From: Saxidomus purpurata
Taxonomy: Eukaryota > Mollusca > Bivalvia > Venerida > Veneridae
Length of the DNA: 64,000 bases
Reading direction: 5' to 3'
Assembly (NCBI GenBank): GCA_022818135.1
Contig: JAFMSR010000003.1
Location: 14,185,325-14,249,324, forward strand
Shown piece by piece: positions 49,581 through 59,906 of this stretch; within the stretch, counting starts at the first letter, position 1, and every line of letters begins with the position of its first letter. The translations under genes were made by a program, and so were the position numbers. The notes under the pieces are model-generated. The model did no database searches. It saw only the letters and a program-made list of their open reading frames with translations, and had not been told where the DNA came from.

Positions 49581-50840
49581 AGTGGATTCAGCTTAGACAT
49601 TATAGTGAACTTTAAACCTAACTGCAGTGTTCTCATAAGTGAATGAAAGTATGAACGCCGTAGCTGTCTCCTGATAGTGAAAGGAAAAGAATGGTGTAAA
49701 CACGGCAACTAAAAACCACTAGGTAGCACAATCAAAATGACAGTTTCAGCCCGGGTTGGCCTTTCCATATTTAAATCTATACTAATTAGGTAATTAAAAC
49801 ACAGCGCACATGCAAATGCTACATAAACACGCATTTATTAATAATATATCGGAATTGTTGCCATGTGTTCAATTTGTTAATGAAAGTGACCTATTATTTT
49901 GGTAATAAATCGAGCCAGTGGTGAATTTTAATATGACGGTGGCGACCATAATAATGTTCACATTCCAGGAACTAACTGAGCTCACTCACGCAAAACACTA
50001 CTGTTGTTACGTCTAAAATCTTTGTGAAAAGGAGAAGAAAAGAGGTGATAACAGGAAAACCACAATTATAACAAGAGATGTAATGTTACCCGGATTGTTG
50101 AACCGACTGGATTGATACTGACCAAAGATAACTGTTGGCGGCTTTTTGCACAGTCTGGCTCAATTATGTTAACAAAAACAACACCATGACGTAACATATA
50201 TTGCGAAACACATATTAACTTTCGCAGTGTACTAAATTTTGTTGATTTCTCTGCTAGGTCGATCCATCAAAATGATAATTTCCTAACGAGCAACTGCTTT
50301 TATAACACGAATAATTTTAAACGAATTCAAATGAGAAAGAAATTACACTGTATTCAAATTCGAAAGGAATGTATGCATATGAATATACATGTATTCAAAT
50401 TATGCAATAACTGGATATTACTTGAAATCAAGATACACATTGATCATGAAATGTAACAAGGCAAATAATAAATTGCATCTTGATGCGAAGTCCCCTGTTG
50501 TCTCTTACTGAAATCAAACGTGCGAATTTAAATTACATTCTATTATCTCCATTGAAATTGGTTCTTTGGTGGTAAACTCTGTCACTGCAAACCATAGACA
50601 TTTGGAGTATGCAAAGTGACCCCCGATTGCAGTCTTCCCGAACAGTGCATGTCTGCCCGGTCTTGCACAATTTTGTTGCTGTCTGACCGAATTTCAGGCA
50701 TTTTATGACCTTTTTTATACCAAAATTTCAAAATTAACGCTGTTGTCACTTTCAATACCGAGGAATGCTTTGTGTCTTTTTTCCTCAATGTGAATTGTTC
50801 TTTGGCAATAAGTTTCCGATCATGTCCATATACTTTATAT

Positions 50841-50902
50841 CTATAAATTGCTTATCACTTATTCCTTATTCCTGAATAAAGAATAAGTAACCAACTTTAT
50901 AG
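50841..50902. repeat. Hairpin homologous to 38264-38326 (unit B)
   Basis: The ACTTATTCCTTATTC stem with a 2-nt loop is retained, with one mismatch in the right arm (AAAGAATAAGT). Confidence 0.75.
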
Positions 50903-51360
50903 TCAGTTATCAAATCAGCTATAGCACTGTCAAGGTCATGTGTCATCTTACATCATTCATTCGTGATAAAATGTGTTGAGCTGACTCAGTTGAACGATAT
51001 TACACAACCATTACCAGAACAACCGGATAAAATATTATTTACGCTTCATCCCCATTGCATCGCGCTTTTCTACAATATGTAGATCTATATTTGTCGGATG
51101 CAACATGATTTAATGAAAATGCAGGCCGTCTGCAACAGTTTTTACTTTTTACCTTTAATGCATTCTCTTTCTCCTCACATCTATACAACAACAGCTGGAA
51201 TATATATTTAATGAAAACATAAACTGTTTATTGAACCTACGGTCGAAAATAAGCAAAACGTATTGTCATTGCATAGGTTTGGAACGTGGAATTAGATAAT
51301 GAAAAAAATTAAGCTTGTTATGGTCATTATTAAAATAACTGTAGGACACTCACGGTTGTT

Positions 51361-52285
51361 GACTCCGCTATTCTTCCGCTACGCTCAATACATACATGGC
51401 CCCATACATACTCTGCTCATGGCTCCATACATACCCCGCTACGCTCCATACATACATTGCTACATACAAACTCCGCTACGCTCCATACATACATGGCTCC
51501 ATTCATACTCCGCTCATGGCTCCATACATTCTCCGCTACACTCCATACATACATGACTCCATACATACTCCGCTACGCTCCATACATACATGGCTCCATA
51601 AAAACTCCGCTACACTCCATATATACATGGCTACATAAATTCTCCGCTACGCTCCATTTATACATGGCTCCATACATACTCCGCTACGCTCTATACATAC
51701 ATCATGTAACATGGCTCCATAAAAACCCTGCTATGCTCCATACATACATGGCTTCATACATACTCCGCTACGATCCATACATACATGACTACATAATTAC
51801 AAACTACGCCACGCTCCATACATATATGGCTTCATATATACTCCGCTACGCTCCATACATACATGACTACATACATACTCAGCTACGCTCCATACATACA
51901 TGGCTACATACATATTCTGCTACCCTCCATACATACATGGCTTCATACATACTCCGCTACGCTCCATACATACATGACTACATACATACTACACTACGCT
52001 CCATACATACATGGCTCAAATAAAATCTCTGCTACGCTCCATACATACATGGCTTCATACATACTCCGCTACACTCCATACATACATGACTCCATACATA
52101 CTCCGCTACGCTGCAAACAAACATGGCTTCATACATACTCCGCTACGCTCCATACGTCAGGTACATACTCCACTACGCTCCATACATACATGGCTCCATA
52201 CAAACTCTGCTACGCTCCATACATGCATGGTTACATACATACTCCGCTACGCTCCATACATGCATGGCTACATACATACGCCTTG
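51361..52285. repeat. 37-bp minisatellite (unit B, expanded allele)
   Basis: About 25 units of the 37-bp repeat found at 38787-39058 are present, with internal variants (shortened units such as CTCATGGCTCCATACAT and TACATGACTACATACA blocks). Because 3 x 37 = 111 bp keeps frame, long frames appear in all three phases (e.g. 51457-52023, 51863-52324). They are repeat artefacts. Confidence 0.92.
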
Positions 52286-52584
52286 GATCCACAACCTCAC
52301 GCAAAGGAAGCAGCCGCCTTATAACTATGCTCTATCATAAGCCTCGACTTGAAAAAAGGAACTTCCTGTTAATACAGCATTATGGCTATACTTTAAGTGA
52401 CAATAAATTTAGGGTTTCTTGCTATTGGTTAAGTCAAGTTTTATTTAATTGCGTGTGTACAAAAATGTACATATCTTTGAACTTGAAGCGGATCTATGAG
52501 TCATATTAGTTTTAACTTTCTTGCAGCCATATAAATTGCCCTCGATGACTGGTTTCTACAGTTCTGTCCAGTAGCTACACCGTT

Positions 52585-52650
52585 AAAGGGACTGCGTTGA
52601 CGGGATTCGAACCCGCGTCCTGCTGATCAGAGGTCTGTCGCCCTAGAATT
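52585..52650 (-). tRNA. tRNA-like 3' half (minus strand), unit B
   Basis: The T-arm CGGGTTCGAATCCCG is perfect on the minus strand. The 5' half is not recognisable. Copy of 40060-40130. Confidence 0.4.
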
Positions 52651-53231
52651 GGAATGGCATAATGATTGCGATTTAGCATATTGTAGGTAGGTGTGCTAAT
52701 ATGTAAGATGATCTAGAGTGATGATAGCGTAACTTAGTTTGGTCAACAGAGGCTATTTATAACGCTCTGGCGGGTCAACAATTGTCACCTGGTGCCCAAT
52801 GACTTGCGTTCGCATTTTCGCCCCGCCCCGCTGTCCTGAAAGGCGACATGGCTGAAATTAGCAACCATAAGGAATATTCAAAATTCACATCGCCTTGCTC
52901 CGAGATTGGCGGACATTATTTGGTTTGTAAATTATGTTTTATTAGACCGATTTTCAATATGAAATGTCTAAAGAAACCAATATCGTTTCTGCAAGCTGAA
53001 ATCAACTAGGAATGCAGTGTTTCATGTGCACGTCATTCTATTTTCAAGTTAAATTACAACAAAGCCAAAAATGGATTTTAAATGAATTAACAACAATTAA
53101 TTAATCGTCTTATTATAATAAACAATAAATGTATCTTTAATTATCATTGGAAGAATATTCTATTCTATGATTGATTAATTAGTTTTATAATTAGTTTATA
53201 GTGATATGGAGATAAGAATACACATGTATAA

Positions 53232-53430
53232 GTGGCAGAAAACCAGAGGTAGTCTCATGTGTATCGGTGCTATACACCGGGCACGTAAAAGAACCAAGGG
53301 GTCTATTCGTAAAAGAGCTAGGGTCTAGTACCCTGATTCCCTTGTATCTGAATCTGTCTTGGCAAGTTCACCCAGGCAGATATCCCAGAGTAGGTCGGGA
53401 CTATAAACAATCAAAGAAAAAAAAAGAATA
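53232..53430 (+). mobile_element. Headless SINE (unit B copy of 40697-41008)
   Basis: The body and A-rich tail match the unit A SINE, but about 110 bp including the whole tRNA-like head is missing. AGTGGCAG joins directly to AAAACCAGAGGTAGT. Without A and B boxes this copy should be transcriptionally dead. Confidence 0.8.
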
Positions 53431-53574
53431 CAAATGTCCGACTTCGGGTAAACCCCTATACTCTCTGCCCACTATATATTTCACGGGGGGGAAACCCAAG
53501 GAAAAGTACATGAATATTGCGAGTTGGTTAGGTAAATATAAAGGTAATACCACCACGAGAACGTATATGCTGAA

Positions 53575-53770
53575 TATTGTTCACTGAGTAATTGCGGTTG
53601 TTAGGTAATCGGTATATATTGCGTGGTAATTAATGAGTAGTACTCACTGAGTAACGTATATTGGACAGTGTTCGCTGAGTAATCTTAAGTGAGTAGTACT
53701 CACTGAGTAACGTATATTGGACAGTGTTCGCTGAGTAATCTTAAGTGAGTAGTACTCACTGAGTATGGAC
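53575..53770. repeat. 56-bp tandem duplication of the TACTCACTGAGTAA cluster (unit B)
   Basis: The 56-bp unit starting TGAGTAGTACTCACTGAGTA and continuing ACGTATATTGGACAGTGTTC, GCTGAGTAATCTTAAG occurs twice without a mismatch, then a partial third. Unit A has it once, diverged. Confidence 0.85.
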
Positions 53771-54918
53771 TGGGAGTCTTGGATATATTATACAATAATG
53801 GACATGTCTGGCATATTTAATGCCTCACAAGTCCATAAATGTTTTATTATATTTTGACTGTAAGCAACAAAATAATATCTCAAACATTTTATATATTTTA
53901 TTCATGGGTCTGTAATAAACATTTTAATAGAATTATTTTGCGAACCATCACTAAATTTAAACTGAAAATGAGTTATTAATAAATACAGTTGAAACTCTCT
54001 GTACTAATTGAAAGTCAAGTATGTGCGAACGTGGCAATACATTTATATCACAAATTGACCTTGGCAATACATGTATATCACAAATTGCACGAATTGCACG
54101 AACCAAATAACTACACCACGGCATTCTAAATTAAGGGGAAAACCCCAATATTTATGAAATATGATGATATATTTTTGTACAATAATATGTTCTTACACCA
54201 ATAAAAGAATACCCATATGAAAGCTTCATGCCTGAAACTGGAACCATGAAAACACAGCATATTTTGTTTGTATAGATACATGTAAATTGGTACTAGAAAA
54301 CGTAACACTGTACATGTTCGAAGATTTCGTCGTGAATTTCGTGATTTTTCTTAAATTGGCTATAGTTGCACAAAGCTAAAACGGAAACGATTTTTCAGCA
54401 GGTATTTCTTTCCACATGACTTTAAAGAAAACGGTAAAGCATAGTTGTTCACTCGTTAATGCCTTGTACATGTATAGTTTTAAGTGGGAAAAAGCTATGA
54501 ACAGTAGTTCAAATACAATATGTTTTCCAGGTGATTATTAGGTTACGAGTGTTTTCAAAACGCTTCGTTGTCACACAGGGTTGAATGAATCCTGCCATTG
54601 CAGATTCAACAAACATTTTACATACGAAACAAATGTAATGTATGCTGGCATATTTCTGCCATGAGACATAGCTATCACATAGAAATGCACTTGACAAACA
54701 AACATAGAAAAACAAAGTGCGCATGACAGATATTAGAAATGTTGGAATCAAATAGAAAGAAAAATGCTGAAAAGGGGAGAGTTCAAAAAGTGTGACTGTA
54801 GACATCACATATACGGTAATGTCCGGTATACAAGTGCTGTATTTATCAAGTAGGTCGATACGTTATGCATTACTTTCCTTTTTTATTTGTATAAAATGCA
54901 CGTTTTTTGCGGGTAAAC

Positions 54919-55028
54919 CTTTTGGCGGGAAAAAAGAGGATAAAAAGGACGAGCGCGGTCGTTATTCTACAGTCAGTCGCCCAGTAAGAAGAGAAAAGGA
55001 CATCATCAGCACTAGAAAACAAATCAAG
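54919..55028 (+). promoter_or_regulatory. Core promoter and 5' UTR exon of ZP gene B
   Basis: TTTTGGCGGGAAAAAA (about 54919-54935), GGATAAAAAGG (about 54938-54948) and ACAGTCAGTCGCC (from about 54968) repeat the unit A arrangement. The non-coding exon 1 ends at 55028 before GTAAGT. Confidence 0.6.
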
Positions 55029-55464
55029 GTAAGTTTTTTAATCCTTTCATAATTATATGTTGTACATACTGAAAAGAAAGTCTAGTCAGTGACGTCAGCT
55101 TGTGATAAAAAGTGGAACATGTATTTTCAATTTTCAAGCATTTTAACCATGCCATGTCCGACTCGTTTTTGAGATTTATTTTTATTGCATGGTGATTTGA
55201 CAGTCACTTCCTTGTTAAACCGCTTTTTGCTATTTCTGGAATTGTGCAATATTCTAATATTTCAACCCTTTCAATATACGTGTAAGTAATAATATTGAAG
55301 AGCGACAAACTTCACAGTAAAAATTACACGTTTATCAAAAGAAATCTGGAGTTTCTATTTCTATCTTGTAACATTGAAATTAAAAAGCATCGAGTTTAAT
55401 TCTTAATCAAAACTAAAGCTTTATTTTTTAAAGAACACAGGCTCACAAAAAACAACTATATACC

Positions 55465-55585
55465 TAGTCCAGAATTGCTCAAAGGGTTTATACAATGTAT
55501 AAACCACTTTGACCACATAACCTGGTTACAATGCATTTACTTGCTTATTTTACGCAAGATATTTAAACTCCAGACATATGGTACA
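55465..55585. repeat. Small palindromic insertion in intron 1 of ZP gene B
   Basis: CAAAGGGTTTATACAATGTATAAACCACTTTG is a hairpin near 55479-55510, inside roughly 115 bp that unit A lacks. A second B-specific stretch of about 125 bp lies at 55205-55330. Confidence 0.6.
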
Positions 55586-55720
55586 GACTATCGCATATAT
55601 ATCTTAAAAACGGTTTTTATAAGTCGAGATTTCCTAGTTTCTCAATAAGAATATTATGTCTACGACTTACACCTATATAGACTGCTTCGTGTCTTTGTCT
55701 TTATTTCAGACTTTACAGCC

Positions 55721-58700
55721 ATGTATAGCTTGATTCTTGTCCTATTCTGCTCGGCAGTATTCCAGATCTGCACCGTCAAGGCTGGTGGTTACACCTACAG
55801 TGAGTATCTTATTCATGTTTCATAACTATTTCACTAAAATATATTCTAAATATCTTATTAACTGTATTACACTTTGTATTACTGAATAACTGTATGTAAA
55901 TCGTATTTCACTAACAATTTCCTTAAAGCTTGCATAGGCATAAATAGCTGCTTAAATTCCTGAGTTTGTGCTTTTCGTCACTACGATTGTTGTCGATTAT
56001 AATTTAAAGCACTATTGTCAGAATTACCCAATCCTGACACTCGAATTAACGATTGTTCTCAAATATACAAGAGTAAGAACTATATGCTTATATTCATGCG
56101 TTTCAGCTTGTTCTCCGAACAACACAATATCCATTTCTGGTTTACCAGTGGGTCTTACATCGATGAACTACTTTGCGATTCAATCAGACGGAACAAACTG
56201 CACAGTAACCGGTAACCAGAGTGCGGGAACAGCGGAAATTGACGGTTGTAGCAAAGTGAGTATTCACACCATGTCTGCACATTGCATTTTACCGCAACAA
56301 AAGCGCGTGATATCTACAAACTAAATGTACTTCTTCTATAGTTACGTTTTTTAATCTTCCAGACACTTTTCATGCATTTATCCACATGCTTTTGACATTA
56401 GAATTAATGCAATGAAACTTGGTTACTACCTTATTGATTCAACAGTTACAACAAACGTGCATGTAGAAAATGGTTATATTTCTTTATTTTGTAATTTATG
56501 AAGGATATATATATATTTTATATATGTATATTGTTTATTTTGATATGCAGGATCTCCCGATATACTTCACATTTAGTACATACTCTGGCATGTTAAATAA
56601 GCAAATTCAAGGTGGGAAAGATGTCGAGATTCTGAACATCACGTGCTTCGAGATCAGTTCTTCTGGTGTAGTAGATAGCATCTCGAACAACTTGACTGCT
56701 ATGTGAGTACAGCTTTATTTCATGCTAAATCTCATTTACGCCTCCAGTTTAGCTTGTCACACATTTAGACACACAGTTAATATTTAACATGAGAATTCTG
56801 CATCTCTCACTAAATTTTTATTCAACATCTTGGAAACTTTTAACATGATATGAAAGTTCTTATCTGTCTCTTCCGCATTTAAATACAAATGTAGTTTGAT
56901 ATAGCAATTGAGTGTTGGTAAATACATGATACCTTTATAAATACTCTTCATAAAACATCGGTCTATTTATAAAGAATACTATGCTTCATTCTTTGCAGCA
57001 TTGCCTTTGAAGAAGAAACGGAATTGAATGTTACATATGACATCACATCCAGTTTGAATGTATCAAGCGCTAATGTTGGGGAACCCGTCGAATGGACAAT
57101 CGTTTTTCCACGTAAATAACTGTTACTGACTATTTTACATGTTTTGTTTCACATTTAATATTACAAATATTACAGATGCAAGAACTTTAAATGCAAATAT
57201 CTTGTGCAAACTACTCTTTATTTTCAGTTTCTGCAAAATTTAAATCTTTGTGAATCTACGTGCTAGAGTTATGACCGTTTTAACAAATGTCCTTGTCTAT
57301 TACCTTGTGTTGAAATCATTACCCACCATGAGATATTAGTAATGTGTCAATTCATTGAATAGTTTCTTACAATTTGTACAAAGCTAAAAATTGGTAATTC
57401 TGCGACAAATACATGTAACATGTTATTCAAAGATAATTTGATCGTTACATTTCAGTGAACTACACACTGCAAATAACATCATGCACAGCATACCCAGGAA
57501 CAGCAACCTCTTCCTCAAATTCTCTTGGACTGATCTCAATGTGGTATGTTACATTAATTAATATGTCACATATGTAGACACAAGGTGATGATAGAATATT
57601 ACTTAACGTGGGGTAATCTTGCACACAAAGCAATGTCGTTCTAACTTTGAATAGTTTCAACCCTTTGACGGAAGTTGATTTCAATAAAATGTCTGCCCAA
57701 TCTAAAATTTATTCAACTTATTTATATCTCTGACAAAGGCTGTGTCTTGTAAATAATATATTATGTTGAAAAAAGTGTATTTAGCTTTTCATTGATTTTA
57801 TATATTTTACTAGAAATATGATTGGTATCAAACTTTAGACCAATCTATGCTCAATTTCATGCGCATCCATAGCATATTCAGTTGACCATAGTGTATAAAT
57901 GCAGTGTTCGTAATTCGAGACTAAATAAGTATCGTACACTGTCGTATTATTCTTTGATAAAATACTGTCGACTGACTGCGTATTCTTATATTGAAGGTGT
58001 ACTGATGAATCTGAGCTTATTTCGGATTTCACTACCAATTCCGCCAATACTGAAGCCTCTGCAACAATCCAAGCGTTCAAATTCTACAACAACGATAATG
58101 TTTACCTGGAATGTGATCTTTTAGTATGTCCCAACGACGATGGCACATGTACTGTAAGTAAAATCTTTCAAATGTACTTGCATAAATTTAATATTGATCT
58201 ATATAATAAACTTCAACCTTAAACGTCGATCCAACGATTATCTGTTTCCGTTAAATTTCTATTTTTCCACGTTGGACATATGTTATCCGGGATTCCTTCA
58301 CTTATGCTATTTACTATAGTTATAACGAGCTGTTTGAGTAAGCCATGTTCGTCTACCTAGCCATTTACTTTTTTACGAGTACCTCCCCCCCCCCCCTTAA
58401 TTGCAATGATAAACGTGGTAAACATAGATATGTTATAAAAGCAAGTACACTCAACTAATATACAAACGTTGCAGACTAGCTGTGGCGGAAAGAGGAAAAG
58501 AAGAAGTTCTCAACCTAGAGATGACAATGGTGCCTACAAGACCAGCGTTGCCAGAGTTTTACATATCGATGTACCGGATACAAGCGATGCTACACAATGT
58601 TAGTATTCATTTTCAAATCCATTATTCATCGGAAATTTTAGGCATATCTGATATCTAGGGCATTAGAATCTTGTCCCCTCGGTTTGCTTTTGAAACCATA

Positions 58701-59188
58701 CCTAATCCCTTATCAGTGTTTTAAAATGCACGAGAACGGTTGCAAATATTTGATTAGCTTTTAGATGACCGGTTCTTGGATTTGTCTAGCCGATTTTGTT
58801 TTCCATTTAACTCTATTCATGTTAGCATTTGAACATTTGAACATCTAGGGATTATATAGGGTTTCACGTGTGATGCAGAGTTCAACGACCCCGACTTTGC
58901 CAACCTGTGTCAAATTAAATTTGATAAATGTTTTACCTCTGAGCCAGGGTCATGGGTTCAAAACCATCTTCACTAACTCAAAACACCACTACATGGCATA
59001 AAGTGGGGATATCTATAGCGAAGTAAAGATGCATTTCTAGTTTCGTTTTGTCAATAGCACGTGTAGATTTTATTTCACTGCATATTTTGCCAGTTTGTTT
59101 TCAACTAATTTTTGACATTCAATTTTCAGTGTATGGAATAGGCCTGCTGCTGACGTCCTTCCTGGCAACTCTGATGTGTCTTGTGTAA
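55721..59188 (+). CDS. ZP-domain protein B (306 aa, eight coding exons)
   Basis: Coding exons: 55721-55799, 56107-56255, 56551-56702, 56999-57111, 57456-57543, 57997-58153, 58475-58598, 59130-59188. Every exon has the same length and phase as in gene A, and the reading frame is intact. All ten ZP cysteines, KRKRR at 252-256 and the hydrophobic tail are conserved. Replacements relative to A: A7V, G65S, N75S, A189G, S196T, V201L, K264N, M268K. Silent changes: five. The donor after exon 8 is GTTAGT instead of GTGAGT, still usable. The same function is expected as for A; K264N and M268K lie just after the cleavage site, in the propeptide released on assembly, and so would not be in the mature polymer. 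Confidence 0.9.
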
Positions 59189-59906
59189 AATTGGATTCGA
59201 TTTTCAATGTACATTGTTAAGACATAGTAAAATATTTGAAATAACTGTTTTATTTCTGTTTTTAATGTTTACAAATGTTTGTGTTATCTACCCCAACTAC
59301 TTTGAAACGCAAAATACTGAGTTTAGTGACAAGCAATTCATTTTGCCTTTACGGCCAGTGCAGACCAGGATCAGCTTGAAAATCCAAATCTGGCGAAGGA
59401 ATTCACTATTGGATATTCTGTCAGTAAATGATTCATTCATACAACCATCGGAACATTACCCGAGTTACTCGAGCGTTCATGTGCACGTTCGCATTACTTG
59501 TCTTTGAACTTGACCCCCTACCTACTCATTTTACAAACATCAAAATTCTTGAACTTTAAAACAAATCCACAAATCGGCTAATAGCTCTGTAACAAATTTG
59601 CGTAAGCAGATTGATTCCCATCCACCAAAAATCGTCTTGTGTAATATAAAATTATATTTGATTAATTCGTTATCGTGATAATCTTGTCAACATTCCTAAA
59701 ACGAAATTTACTACTTGGATAGGCACTCCATTAGGTTTTACGCTTATCATGCCCCACGAAGGAAATTCGAATGCCAGATAGAAATTGACTTGTCCGTCCA
59801 TCCAACTTCGTCCGGAGCATAACTAAAAAAGTACTGAAGTGAATTACTTGAAACTTATACCATGATAAAGCACAATAAAGGGGAAGTGCAGTACCAAAGA
59901 ACCATA
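59189..59906. other. 3' flank of ZP gene B
   Basis: Collinear with 47397-48119. It ends where unit C begins (CATACGATAAATACGATAAA). No gene is recognised. Confidence 0.5.

Larger units (their letters stand above)
48120..59906. repeat. Segmental duplication, unit B (about 11.8 kb)
   Basis: The second tandem copy is in the same orientation as unit A. Relative to A it lacks the MITE at 34723, a stretch of several hundred bp around 35350-36120, the 664-bp element at 39069, the SINE head, and about 0.9 kb near 41780-42660. It gains a much longer 37-bp array, an extra 56-bp copy near 53640, and two insertions of about 120 bp near 55205-55330 and 55465-55580. Confidence 0.85.

Noticed and set aside
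51457..52023. 188-residue open frame with HTYMAPYILRYAPYIH-like repeats
   Set aside because: Translation of the 37-bp minisatellite. All three phases are open because the repeat lacks stops, and unit A has only a short array.
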